A stretch of DNA of 64,000 bases, from assembly GCA_905479015.1 (NCBI GenBank), contig CAJQKV010000007.1, forward strand, positions 124,001 to 188,000, written 5' to 3'. Source of the stretch: an uncultured Cyclobacteriaceae bacterium. Its GTDB lineage: Bacteria > Bacteroidota > Bacteroidia > Cytophagales > Cyclobacteriaceae. A model generated the notes under the pieces. The model was not told the DNA's origin and searched no databases. It saw only the letters and a list, made by a program, of their open reading frames with translations. This document shows, one piece after another, positions 1 to 9,087 of the stretch; position 1 is the first letter of the stretch, and the number at the start of each line of letters is the position of its first letter. The position numbers were made by a program, and so were the translations under genes.

Positions 1-1234
1 CCAATACATCCAATTCCTTGGGAGTAGTAAATAAATTAGGAGTAATCCTCAATCCACGCACGCCCGGACGATCAATGGCTACGGTCCAAATTTGATAATC
101 ATCCAACAATTGCTTAGCGAAATCTGCTGGATCAATAGTTTCAATACCCACATTACCAATCGCACAATATCGACTGGATTCTACGGGGGTATTGACCACC
201 ACCCTAGGTAAATCTCTTACTTGATCGGTCCAATATTTTTGTAAGTAGCGCAACCGTGCCTCTTTTCGACTACCACCGATTTTATGATGGTAATCTATAG
301 CGTTGACGATGGCCAAATCTGTCTGCACAGGATAAGTCCCTACATGATTTAAGCGTAAAATATCTTCAGAATCACGCGGGTCTTCAGCGAATAATGGCCA
401 TAGATCAGTTATTTGCTCCTTTTTTATATACAAGAATCCAGCACCTAAAGGAACAGTTAACCACTTATGTAAGCTCGTCCCATAATAGTCACAATGTAGG
501 TCTTGAATTGAGAACTGGATATGACCAAAAGCATGTGCCCCATCTACCATCACGCGAACGCCATAGCGATGCGCCATATCACAAATTTTTTGAACAGGCA
601 TGATCTGTCCGGTGATATTAACCATGTGACAAATCATGAGCAATCGGGTCTTCCGTGTAATTACGGACTCATATAACTTAATGATCTCTTCATCATTTTT
701 GGGATGATTAGGAATTGAAACTTCCCTTACTGCTATCCCAAAACGACGCTCCATCAATCTAAATTGATTGCGCATAGCCCCATAATCTTGTGCTGCCATG
801 ATGGCCTCATCCCCTTTTTCCCACTTTTGCCCTTGGATGACTAAGTTGAGCGATTCTGTGGTATTTCGGGTAATAATTAGCTCTTCAGGAAGACAACCGG
901 CCATTTTTGCCAGACGCGTAGCACTGTTTTTTTTATTTTCCATTTGCACCGTGCGCATGTAATAGGACCCTTGAAAGTTAATTTCCTTCACATGTTCGAT
1001 GTAATGATCTTCGATGTATTTTGGCATGATACAATAAAAACCATTTTCTAGGTTGATGTAATCTGATTTCAACCGGTAATCCGTCCTTATTTTTAACCAA
1101 AAATCTTCATGGGTGGCTAAGGCATTATCAGAAAGGTGACTTATGGATGAAATCAATGCATCGAGGTGATCAAAAGTCAAAGGTGTTGATAATCCCAAAC
1201 CCGTTAGTCCTTTTAAAAATGCTCGCTTTTCCAT
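1..1234 (-). CDS. Aminotransferase class V family protein (3' part missing)
   Basis: PLP-dependent fold-type I enzyme of the cysteine desulfurase / isopenicillin-N-epimerase-like group. The gene starts at an ATG at 1234 and runs off the left edge, so about 411 N-terminal residues are visible. The N-terminus (MEKRAFLKGLTGLGLS) looks like a Tat-type export signal with a weak KR pair. The PLP lysine is K257 in a SLHKWL motif, and the D/H pair of the cofactor pocket is in VDGAHAFGH. It lies 67 nt downstream of the YncE-like gene on the same strand, so it is probably the last gene of that operon. Desulfurase and epimerase activities cannot be told apart by eye. Its substrate is unknown. Confidence 0.85.
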   Translation of the reverse strand, partial: MEKRAFLKGLTGLGLSTPLTFDHLDALISSISHLSDNALATHEDFWLKIRTDYRLKSDYINLENGFYCIMPKYIEDHYIEHVKEINFQGSYYMRTVQMENKKNSATRLAKMAGCLPEELIITRNTTESLNLVIQGQKWEKGDEAIMAAQDYGAMRNQFRLMERRFGIAVREVSIPNHPKNDEEIIKLYESVITRKTRLLMICHMVNITGQIMPVQKICDMAHRYGVRVMVDGAHAFGHIQFSIQDLHCDYYGTSLHKWLTVPLGAGFLYIKKEQITDLWPLFAEDPRDSEDILRLNHVGTYPVQTDLAIVNAIDYHHKIGGSRKEARLRYLQKYWTDQVRDLPRVVVNTPVESSRYCAIGNVGIETIDPADFAKQLLDDYQIWTVAIDRPGVRGLRITPNLFTTPKELDVL

Positions 1235-1301
1235 AAAAAAGTAAATGATTCATAATTTACGTTATGGATTTTGTTTTTCAAAAGAATACCACACCAAAGA
1301 G

Positions 1302-2432
1302 CTATTCTTCTACTTTCCAAAAAACAATTCCTCCGGCTTGCTTCCCTACTTCTACCACATCAATTAATTCATGTTTCTCTAATGAAATGATGTCTACTGA
1401 ACCTCGCTCATTACCTTTCCCCTCCACTGAGACGAATGCATATTTATGATCAGGAGAAACCGAAATGCCATGGGTAATCCCTCTAGAGTTCTTAATAACA
1501 GCCAATTCCCTCCCCTGATCAAGGTCCCAAATAGCAGTAGTTCCTTCGGTTTTGTAGCTTACAATCATTTTTTTTCCATCACCCGTAATTTCTATATTGT
1601 AAGGACCTTTTCCAGTTGGGAAGGTCTGGACTACTTCCCATTTAAGAAGATCTATTTCTAAAATCATATCCTTACCATTGGCGGCGACAAAAACACGTTG
1701 ACCATCGGGATGTGGGATGACCCAGGTAGGTTTGATCGCTGAATGATGGCTATCCTGATGGGGCGTCTCGTCATTCATGGTATGCCCCATAGCTGCGTGA
1801 TCTACCGCAGCATCGCTAGGTACCTTATTTAAAGAAGCTAAGGAACGATCTAAATCCAACTTTCGGCTTATTTCCATGGTCATGACATCTATTTCAAAAA
1901 GTTCTCCAGACATCATGGCTACGGAGAAATGATTCAGACCATCGGGACTGATTCTAGACCCATGAGGCATCGCGCCTGTTTGAATTTGTTTGAGCTCTTC
2001 CATTGAAAAAGGGTCTACTACAGAGACGGTACTGGGTGCCATCTTACCATGAAGATTAAAATTCACACAAAAAAGCATGCCATTGGCAGGACTGATCTGC
2101 ATGCTCGCCGGAAAAATTCCCAACTCGGTGAAATCGATCAATTGGTTTGATTCGGTAGCATACTTATATACTCTCCCAAAGGGATTGCCATGTGCCATGG
2201 TGACATACCAAAAATCTCCCGAAGGATCTAATGTAAGTCCATGAGGCCCTTCTATCTCAGTGGCCTGATAACCTACCGTGATGATCTCATCTACGGAACC
2301 CTGAGCACCATCAAATTTTATCACGGCTACTTCATCCTCAGACTCCGATGCTACATACAAAAAATAAGTTTGGGAAAATCCAATAAATGGTAAAAATAAG
2401 AAAAGACAAAGCGCCCAACTTTTTCTGATCAT
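1302..2432 (-). CDS. Exported YncE/YVTN-type beta-propeller protein
   Basis: 376 residues with a clear Sec signal peptide (about residues 1-20, ending GFSQ). The rest is made of repeated beta-propeller blades of the 'surface antigen / 40-residue YVTN' type (phrases such as SPDGLNHFSV, HPDGQRVFVAANG and SPDHKYAFVSVEGKG). Such proteins are extracytoplasmic and generally of unknown function. Residues about 212-232 form a histidine/methionine-rich insertion between blades that could bind metal. The start codon overlaps the stop of the upstream LVIVD gene by 4 nt (ATGA), so the two are translationally coupled. Confidence 0.8.
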   Translation of the reverse strand: MIRKSWALCLFLFLPFIGFSQTYFLYVASESEDEVAVIKFDGAQGSVDEIITVGYQATEIEGPHGLTLDPSGDFWYVTMAHGNPFGRVYKYATESNQLIDFTELGIFPASMQISPANGMLFCVNFNLHGKMAPSTVSVVDPFSMEELKQIQTGAMPHGSRISPDGLNHFSVAMMSGELFEIDVMTMEISRKLDLDRSLASLNKVPSDAAVDHAAMGHTMNDETPHQDSHHSAIKPTWVIPHPDGQRVFVAANGKDMILEIDLLKWEVVQTFPTGKGPYNIEITGDGKKMIVSYKTEGTTAIWDLDQGRELAVIKNSRGITHGISVSPDHKYAFVSVEGKGNERGSVDIISLEKHELIDVVEVGKQAGGIVFWKVEE

Positions 2433-4426
2433 CTTTTTTCTACTTTAATATTTTTTGGCTTTTTGATGTCTATTTTCACTGACCATAACCCACTGTTCCA
2501 ATCCGTGAAAAATACATGCCCCTTATGAGGTTGAGGACCCCATGTCATCGGTGCATTGGGTATTCTTCCCTTGGCATCAGTGGGTAAAAACCATGCAATC
2601 TCTCTACCCTGTTTAAAAAGGTCTCCCATTAAATCTCCTGAAAGATCAACTACACGTAAGCCTGCATTGTAATTGCCCACGTACAATAAGTCTCCTTCTA
2701 CCCATAAATTATGAGAGCCCGCTCCAGGTACTTCATACTTGGCTACTTCAACGGGATGTTCCAAATCTGTGAAATCTATGATATGAAGAAATCCTGCAGG
2801 AATGGTTGGGCCATCTTCAGTATTTAATCCATTTGGAAAAGCTTCATCTCCCGCAATCACATAAAATTTACCCGTTTTTTTATCATGGTAAGGAAAAGCA
2901 GCATGATTCCATCCACTTGGGTAGGCATAATTTGCTATCGGCTTTGGGTTCGAGGGTGATCCTCCAGCCATTCCGTTACCCACATCCACCATCCAAACAC
3001 CATAGGCCCAATTAGAGGAGTACGCTATGCCATCCTCTATCCAAACATCATGTATCGAATGACCCGGCTCATTCAATTCAAAGGTGCCTACCTTTTTAGG
3101 GTATTTTGGATCTTCAATGTTGATGATGTCATACCTTTCACCATTACTTAAAGCGTATATGTGATCTTTATAAATGAAAACATTATGCACTCCCCCCGTC
3201 AAACCTTCATCATAAGTACTGATAATGGCGGCTTCGTGGGGATTGCTGACATCGATGATCACCAAACCATTTTTCCTATTGGAAGCCCCTTCTCTAGAGA
3301 TTACACAAATTTTACCATCCTCAGAAACCTTCACATCATTTACCGTACGTGCATCGACCCTAATGGTATCTATAGGTATCAATTGATTAGGATCCGTCAC
3401 ATCCCAGAAATAAGCCTCTCCATTTCCTCCCCAGGTACCCGTAACACAATAATCTCTCCCATCGATGCCTTCCCATACCCAAAGGTCGGAGGTATGCACA
3501 TTACTTACCGAACCATGTCCTTTCAATTGAACCTTTTCTGTGACATTTCGTGCTGAAACTTGAAGTGTCCTCCTCGCTTCCCTGCCCCCAAAAGCAGCTA
3601 CAATAGTATAAATACCTGGCACATCCGCAACAAAGTCTCCATTATTTTTAATCATGCCAGAGGCATACTCTGAAGGGCTTTCAGAGACTCCCGCAAAAGA
3701 AAAAATAAAGGGAATCGTTTCAATAAGATCTCCCTCGTTATCGATTGCTTGAGCATCAAAATAAACCACCTCTCCTGTAACTGCCTCCTGAACATTGCTA
3801 GACAACTGTATTGATGTCACAGGATTTTTTTTCACAGCTATAACCGTCTCTGTTGAAATTTTACCTGAGCTTACTTTAATAATAGTCTTGCCTTTTTGAT
3901 GAGCGGTTATGTTTCCAAAAACGTCTACACTAGCCACAGGGGTATCGCTGCTTTCAAATACCAAATTTGGGTTGGAAATTTGATAATTTTGTGCATCCAA
4001 TAATTGCACCTGCATGCCAATTCTTTGGCCTGCAAAAACCTCTGAGGGTAGATTCATGATTTTAAGGTCTGTGCCTTCTGAGTGCTTCACATTGACCCAC
4101 AAGTTCAATCGCTGATAGTCTTTCATTCCCTCCAATCTACCAATGACAATTACATTCCCTTGACCGGGTTCTAGTGGGGTAATTAAGCCCTTTTTATCTA
4201 CTTTAAATAGTTGGGGAGCCGACGAGTAGAAGCTGAAATTTACTTCAGGAATGACTTGATTTTGGGCATCTACTGCTTGAACTAAAATTTGATGAACCCC
4301 TCCTGAAGAGAGTTCTATTTCATCCGAAGCCACAATAATTTCAAAAGATTGTGCCAAAGAATTTGACATCATGCCCAATAGCATGGCCCATAAGAGCCAT
4401 TGAAATTTATAAGGATAGGTACACAT
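2429..4426 (-). CDS. LVIVD-repeat protein with N-terminal Ig-like (Big_2) domains
   Basis: 665 residues. A signal peptide (about 1-25, ending SLAQ) is followed by two to three bacterial Ig-like domains (about 27-290; phrases such as VDKKGLITPLEPG and VDVFGNITAHQKG are typical of Big_2). A C-terminal propeller of LVIVD repeats follows (about 300-650; GLVIIDVSNP, LHIIDFTDLEHP and LRVVDLSG are visible). It is predicted to be secreted or surface-anchored; molecular function is unknown. It is first in a minus-strand run with the YncE-like protein (4-nt overlap) and the aminotransferase, and all three carry export signals. Confidence 0.8.
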   Translation of the reverse strand: MCTYPYKFQWLLWAMLLGMMSNSLAQSFEIIVASDEIELSSGGVHQILVQAVDAQNQVIPEVNFSFYSSAPQLFKVDKKGLITPLEPGQGNVIVIGRLEGMKDYQRLNLWVNVKHSEGTDLKIMNLPSEVFAGQRIGMQVQLLDAQNYQISNPNLVFESSDTPVASVDVFGNITAHQKGKTIIKVSSGKISTETVIAVKKNPVTSIQLSSNVQEAVTGEVVYFDAQAIDNEGDLIETIPFIFSFAGVSESPSEYASGMIKNNGDFVADVPGIYTIVAAFGGREARRTLQVSARNVTEKVQLKGHGSVSNVHTSDLWVWEGIDGRDYCVTGTWGGNGEAYFWDVTDPNQLIPIDTIRVDARTVNDVKVSEDGKICVISREGASNRKNGLVIIDVSNPHEAAIISTYDEGLTGGVHNVFIYKDHIYALSNGERYDIINIEDPKYPKKVGTFELNEPGHSIHDVWIEDGIAYSSNWAYGVWMVDVGNGMAGGSPSNPKPIANYAYPSGWNHAAFPYHDKKTGKFYVIAGDEAFPNGLNTEDGPTIPAGFLHIIDFTDLEHPVEVAKYEVPGAGSHNLWVEGDLLYVGNYNAGLRVVDLSGDLMGDLFKQGREIAWFLPTDAKGRIPNAPMTWGPQPHKGHVFFTDWNSGLWSVKIDIKKPKNIKVEKR

Positions 4427-4606
4427 AAATATTTTTTTTATACTAATCTAATGCTGACTCGTCAAGATATCAATCAAGGTTTTTTAAACGGAATATGGAT
4501 AAAAAAAGGTTGTTACGAAATCTTGACTATTTTAATTTCACCCATATACTCAATATGGACTCAGATCGTTCTGAGGTGTCACAATCAAAAAAATCAATAG
4601 ATTAAA

Positions 4607-5446
4607 TCACTCGCCCAATTTTGCCAAATAATTTAAATTATATTGAATGCTATCAAAGGGATTATTATCATATTCTTCTTGCTCCATAAACATGTATTTG
4701 ACTCCTGATAAATCAATATTTTCAAGCATTTCGGCTATGTTTAAATCTCCCTTACCAAATTCTGTACTCCCCCCTTCCAAGATGCTCATATCTTTAAGAT
4801 GCCATAAGGGAAATCTTCCTGGGTATTGATTAAAATAGTCAATAGGATTCTTCCCCCCCATGACCACCCAACCTAAATCTAATTCCATATGTACTAAACT
4901 GGGATCTGTATTTTTAAGGAGCACATCATAGAGCACTTGCCCCTTATCAGACTCAAACTCATAGGAATGGTTGTGATATCCAAACTTTAATCCTAGCTTT
5001 TTGCAATCCTCCCCAGCCTTATTGAAGGCTTCAGCTACCCTGAGATAATTATCAATATCCTGACCTTCAGTTGGCATAGATGAACAAATCACATATTCTT
5101 GTCCTGCCTCAGCGGCCTGCTCCATCGTCTGATTCCAATCCGCATCTAAATGAACATGTCCACTTCTAATAGAAAGACCTAATGCCTTGCAAGTATCACG
5201 CATCTCAATGGGAGTCAATCCATAATATAAGCCTTTATCACTCCGTGCACTTTCCAATTGCTTGAACCCTAATTCAGCAACTTTTGAGAGCGTCCCTTTG
5301 GGGTCTTGGGTCATGGCGTCTCTAAAAGTGTAGAGTTGTACGCCTACGTCTTCACGTGCGCTATGAGTTGGAATGAATGAAGGTAAAGTCAGACTCCCAA
5401 CTGCCAAAGCAGTCGTTTGATAAATAAAGTTTCTGCGTGATGTCAT
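4607..5446 (-). CDS. Sugar phosphate isomerase/epimerase-like TIM barrel, Tat-exported
   Basis: 279 residues of the AP-endonuclease-2/xylose-isomerase-like TIM-barrel family. The N-terminus MTSRRNFIYQTTALAVGS is a classic twin-arginine signal, so the protein is expected to be exported folded, probably with bound metal. Candidate metal ligands lie in YHNHSYEF, HMELDLGWV and HLKD, spaced as in hydroxypyruvate isomerase/xylose isomerase relatives. Such Tat-exported members are common in Bacteroidota; the substrate is unknown. It lies 180 nt upstream of the LVIVD operon on the same strand and could be co-transcribed with it. Confidence 0.82.
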   Translation of the reverse strand: MTSRRNFIYQTTALAVGSLTLPSFIPTHSAREDVGVQLYTFRDAMTQDPKGTLSKVAELGFKQLESARSDKGLYYGLTPIEMRDTCKALGLSIRSGHVHLDADWNQTMEQAAEAGQEYVICSSMPTEGQDIDNYLRVAEAFNKAGEDCKKLGLKFGYHNHSYEFESDKGQVLYDVLLKNTDPSLVHMELDLGWVVMGGKNPIDYFNQYPGRFPLWHLKDMSILEGGSTEFGKGDLNIAEMLENIDLSGVKYMFMEQEEYDNNPFDSIQYNLNYLAKLGE

Positions 5447-5599
5447 GTTATTGGATCTTTGAAATAAAATAAATAATTCAAATTAATAAATTAAAAGCGT
5501 ACCATTCTATTTTTAGGTTTTTAATTTACATTGTTGATGAATAAGTGAATGGTTCCAATCGTTTACCTAAAATTCTATAATATTTAATATCTGAAAAAT

Positions 5600-6508
5600 A
5601 TGCCCGTAAATAACTTACAACTTGCAACTGATTTATCACTATCCCGCATCATTCATGGTCTTTGGAGACTCGGGGATTGGAATCTTGGCAAAAAAGATTT
5701 AGTCGCTTTTTTGGAAGAAATCATGGAGATGGGTATTACCAGCTTTGACCATGCGGACATTTATGGAGATTATAGCTGCGAAAAGATTTTTGGAGACGCC
5801 CTCCGCCTGCAACCTTCCCTTAGAAAGGATATGCAAATCATCACAAAATGTGGTATAAAGCTGCGCTCTGATAAATATCCCGAAAGAAAGTTGCAAATCT
5901 ATGATTACAGTTATCAACACATCCTACAATCGGTAGAGCAATCCCTACAAAATTTAGGTATTGACACCATCGATTTACTCCTTTTGCATCGACCCGCTCC
6001 CTTCTTTGACCCCGATGAGGTCACCCGAGCCTTTGACCAATTATATCAAGCGGGTAAGGTGCGTTATTTTGGCGTTTCTAATTTTACCTCCGGGCAGTTT
6101 GAAATGCTACAAAAACATTGGCATCAAAAACTATTGACCAATCAAATCGAAATTTCACCTAGTTGTCTGGAGCATTTTGAAAATGGCAATTTAAATTTCT
6201 GTTTGAAGGAACAAATAAAGCCCATGTCTTGGTCACCCTTATCTGGAGGTGAACTCTTTCATCCGACCACTACAAAAGGTATTAGAATCCTGAAAGTTCT
6301 TGAAAAAATAACTGAGGGAATTGGGGCAAAAAGTATAGATCAAGTGGTCTATGCTTGGATCGTAAAACACCCTAGTCAAATCATGCCCATCGTCGGTAGT
6401 GGAAAAATTGATCGCATTCAAACAGCACTTGATGGACTCGAACTCGAGTTATCAATGGAACAATGGTACGAAATATACAATGCCTCTACAGGAGTCGAAT
6501 TACCCTAG
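5600..6508 (+). CDS. Aldo/keto reductase
   Basis: 302 residues, a full-length AKR-family NADPH-dependent oxidoreductase with a TIM-barrel fold and probable cytosolic location. The catalytic tetrad is recognisable: D and Y in DHADIYGDY, K in IITKCGIK and H in LLLHRPAPF. The family's NADPH pocket near the C-terminus is in IMPIVGSGKIDRI. It resembles the YdhF-like oxidoreductases. It is divergent from the sugar isomerase gene and convergent with mdh, from which it is separated by a bidirectional terminator. The physiological substrate cannot be inferred. Confidence 0.88.
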   Translation: MPVNNLQLATDLSLSRIIHGLWRLGDWNLGKKDLVAFLEEIMEMGITSFDHADIYGDYSCEKIFGDALRLQPSLRKDMQIITKCGIKLRSDKYPERKLQIYDYSYQHILQSVEQSLQNLGIDTIDLLLLHRPAPFFDPDEVTRAFDQLYQAGKVRYFGVSNFTSGQFEMLQKHWHQKLLTNQIEISPSCLEHFENGNLNFCLKEQIKPMSWSPLSGGELFHPTTTKGIRILKVLEKITEGIGAKSIDQVVYAWIVKHPSQIMPIVGSGKIDRIQTALDGLELELSMEQWYEIYNASTGVELP

Positions 6509-6538
6509 CCGAACCTGTTTTCTTGGCCTCCGCTACTT

Positions 6539-6580
6539 AAAGTGGATAAAAACTCGTTGAGACGGCTTTTTATCCACTTT
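6539..6580. terminator. Bidirectional intrinsic terminator between the aldo/keto reductase gene and mdh
   Basis: Perfect 14-bp inverted repeat: AAAGTGGATAAAAA at 6539-6552 and TTTTTATCCACTTT at 6567-6580, with a 14-nt loop. The A-tract and T-tract inside the arms give a U-rich tail in both orientations, as expected for two convergent genes (stops at 6508 and 6597). Confidence 0.85.
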
Positions 6581-6596
6581 CTAAACTAATCGTAAT

Positions 6597-7535
6597 TTAT
6601 ATTAAGTTGAGATCCCTCAGGGCAGCATTCATATTGCGTACCGCAAGGGCACTGACGTCAAATTTGACCTTTTCAGCTGAATCTAAATGATAATCGATGA
6701 TCTTTTCTAATCCATTTTTGCCAATGATTGTTGGCACGCCAATACAAATATCAGATTGTCCATATTCACCATCAAGATATACACATGAGGAAAATAATTT
6801 TTTCTGATCACGTACAATACTCTCCACTAAAAACGCTCCAGCAGCACCCGGTGCATACCAAGCAGAAGTTCCAATGAGTTTGGTCAAAGTCGCACCGCCT
6901 AGCATGGTTTCTTTAACTACTTTTGCCTGCTCATCTTCCGTTAAAAAATGGGTGACGGGCGTACTGTTGTAGGTAGCATGCTTGATTAAAGGAATCATTG
7001 TGGTGTCACCATGCCCCCCAATGACCACTGCTTGCAAATCCAATGGCGAACAACCGATGGCTTCACTCAAACGATACTTAAATCTGCTGCTGTCCAACAA
7101 TCCACCCATACCGATGACTCGCTCTTTAGGTAAACCACTGGCCTTCACACTCAGGTAAGTCATGGTGTCCATGGGATTTGAAATGACGATGATAATGGTA
7201 TTTGGTGAGTACTTTAGGATATTTTCTGTTACCGTTTGAACGATACCGGCATTGGTGCCAATTAATTCCTCACGTGTCATTCCCGGTTTTCTTGGGATAC
7301 CAGAGGTGATGACTACTACCTCAGAATCGGCGGTGGCAACATAATCATTGGTAGATCCAATTACCTTTGTATTGAACCCATTTAAAGTAGCACATTGATT
7401 CATATCCATGGCTTTACCTTCTGCAAGGCCTTCCTTAATATCCAAGAGAACCACTTCTTCGCACAATTCTTTGCGGGTAATATTTTCTGCACAAGTAGCT
7501 CCAACAGCTCCTGCTCCAACAACGGTAACCTTCAT
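6597..7535 (-). CDS. mdh: Malate dehydrogenase
   Basis: 312 residues, the LDH-like type of malate dehydrogenase found in Bacteroidota. It oxidises malate to oxaloacetate with NAD+ in the TCA cycle. The NAD-binding GxGxxG is GAGAVG at residues 7-12. The substrate-specificity loop is RKPGMTREEL (arginines bind malate), and the catalytic histidine is in IGGHGD. The gene has its own probable promoter: a -7 element CAAAGTTA on the plus strand at 7581-7588 (TAACTTTG on the coding strand). Transcription ends at the 6539-6580 terminator. Confidence 0.95.
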   Translation of the reverse strand: MKVTVVGAGAVGATCAENITRKELCEEVVLLDIKEGLAEGKAMDMNQCATLNGFNTKVIGSTNDYVATADSEVVVITSGIPRKPGMTREELIGTNAGIVQTVTENILKYSPNTIIIVISNPMDTMTYLSVKASGLPKERVIGMGGLLDSSRFKYRLSEAIGCSPLDLQAVVIGGHGDTTMIPLIKHATYNSTPVTHFLTEDEQAKVVKETMLGGATLTKLIGTSAWYAPGAAGAFLVESIVRDQKKLFSSCVYLDGEYGQSDICIGVPTIIGKNGLEKIIDYHLDSAEKVKFDVSALAVRNMNAALRDLNLI

Positions 7536-7580
7536 CTATTTTTTTTTAGTTTAACAATTGAGCCGATTCATTTGGCTGCG

Positions 7581-7588
7581 CAAAGTTA
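7581..7588 (-). promoter_or_regulatory. Bacteroidota -7 promoter element for mdh
   Basis: Reads TAACTTTG on the minus strand, an exact match to the Bacteroidota TAnnTTTG -7 consensus, 45 nt upstream of the mdh ATG. I see no convincing -33 box at the expected distance, so this rests on the -7 match alone. Confidence 0.45.
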
Positions 7589-7680
7589 CACGTCATGGAA
7601 TTAATAGAAAAGTAATGCTGCTGATATCACAAATTTAAATGCCAACAAAAACTCAGAAAGCACTACGCATTTATGTTTTG

Positions 7681-9027
7681 CTATCCATCATTTCCCTTCA
7701 AATCTTTCATCTCGATCCTTAAAATGTCTTTGGTTGAATTTTTCAACCTAAATCGATCGTCAATGCGAAGACCAACAAGCCAGCAAATTTCTTGTTTAGA
7801 GGTCAAGATTAAAAGGCTTTCCTTCCTAATTATAGGGATTTTTTGATCTATCAAAAAGTCACTGACTTTTTTCTTTTGAGTCATACCCAAGGGATAAAAA
7901 TAATCTCCTTTTTTCCATTTTCTTAGGGTAAGTGGAAAGGTCAATTTCTCCATATCCAAATAAGCAATGTTCAAACTTTTATCAACCGGTTCAGTAGTCG
8001 ATGAAATAAGATTGAAGGTAAACTGATGATCATAAAATGCAACCGCCTCCACTGCATTAGCGATGGTCCTTCGTGCTGCTGGATCAATGGTCTGATCTGT
8101 CGTCCCAATCCAAACTTTGTGCCTGTCTACGTTTAATTGGTATGCATCCCAATAAAACATGGCCGAATGATTCTGAACCACTGATCTAAATATTTGCTTG
8201 AATTGCGCATAGCCCAACCGATAACTTTCAAGCAATTCAAAAAGCAACAAACTATCCAATGGATGATCTCGAACCCAAGACACGTCCAAACAATCTATTT
8301 TACCTGATTTGAAATATTGTGCCTTCAGGTCCGAAACCTTTTGGTCAAGTAACATTTCAGTGGCGATGAGACGAGCTTGCGTGTCCCCAAAAGTTTGTAA
8401 GACTGAAGGATTGAGCTCTTTCAGAACAGGCAATACTTTATTCCGAATTTTATTGCGCACATACTTATTGCTCGCGTTAGACACATCTTCACGCCAAGAA
8501 ATACGCTGTTTCTCTGCATAATTTATTATTTCTTGCTTGTCAAAAATCAATAAAGGACGTACCAAAAGTCCCTGTTGTATTTTCATGCCTCTTAAACCTC
8601 GGATACCCGTTCCTTTGGTCAAATTAAATAATACTGTCTCTAAGTTATCATCAGCATGATGCGCTGTTAATATAGCCGAACATTTATGCAAAGAAGCGAG
8701 CTCAGAAAACCAATCATAACGCAATGATCGGGCAGCCATTTGAATCGATGCTTGATTTTTTTTTGCATGGGCCTCTGTATCTACCTTCAAAATGTGAGTA
8801 ATAATACCATGACTTCGGCCCCATTGCTCAACAAAATCAGCGTCCAAATCTGATTCCTGACCTCGAAGGCCAAAATTCATGTGGGCAATAAAAAAATCGA
8901 AAGATAGCTCTTTTAACAAATGCGCAAGCACGATAGAATCAACCCCAGCACTTACCCCTAAAAGCAGCCGGTCTTGGGTATTAAATAAATGATGAGATTC
9001 AATATGAGCTTTTAATTTTACTAACAT
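7681..9027 (-). CDS. tilS: tRNA(Ile)-lysidine synthetase
   Basis: 448 residues. Converts C34 of the AUA-decoding tRNA-Ile to lysidine with ATP and lysine; essential for AUA decoding. The N-terminal PP-loop ATPase domain (about 15-210) has the P-loop as GVSAGVDS, where the family consensus is SGGxDS, so the first glycine is Ala here. The HADD and RNKIR family motifs are present. A C-terminal TilS domain (about 365-440; LRKWKKGDYFYPLGM) is present, so the protein is complete. It is divergent from the OstA-like gene with a 60-nt shared promoter region. Confidence 0.93.
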   Translation of the reverse strand: MLVKLKAHIESHHLFNTQDRLLLGVSAGVDSIVLAHLLKELSFDFFIAHMNFGLRGQESDLDADFVEQWGRSHGIITHILKVDTEAHAKKNQASIQMAARSLRYDWFSELASLHKCSAILTAHHADDNLETVLFNLTKGTGIRGLRGMKIQQGLLVRPLLIFDKQEIINYAEKQRISWREDVSNASNKYVRNKIRNKVLPVLKELNPSVLQTFGDTQARLIATEMLLDQKVSDLKAQYFKSGKIDCLDVSWVRDHPLDSLLLFELLESYRLGYAQFKQIFRSVVQNHSAMFYWDAYQLNVDRHKVWIGTTDQTIDPAARRTIANAVEAVAFYDHQFTFNLISSTTEPVDKSLNIAYLDMEKLTFPLTLRKWKKGDYFYPLGMTQKKKVSDFLIDQKIPIIRKESLLILTSKQEICWLVGLRIDDRFRLKNSTKDILRIEMKDLKGNDG

Positions 9028-9061
9028 AAAATTAACGCTATTTTACTGTCATTATATATAT

Positions 9062-9069
9062 TACTTTTG
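9062..9069 (+). promoter_or_regulatory. -7 promoter element of the OstA-like gene
   Basis: TACTTTTG matches TAnnTTTG exactly, 18 nt before the ATG at 9088, so the leader would be only about 10 nt. No clear -33 TTTG is present at the usual distance. Confidence 0.45.
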
Positions 9070-9087
9070 CAGACCATTTAAGTTGAG

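Noticed and set aside
3161-3556. 131-codon plus-strand open frame
   Set aside because: It lies fully antisense to the LVIVD-repeat protein gene, whose protein features are clear; the plus frame has no recognisable protein character.
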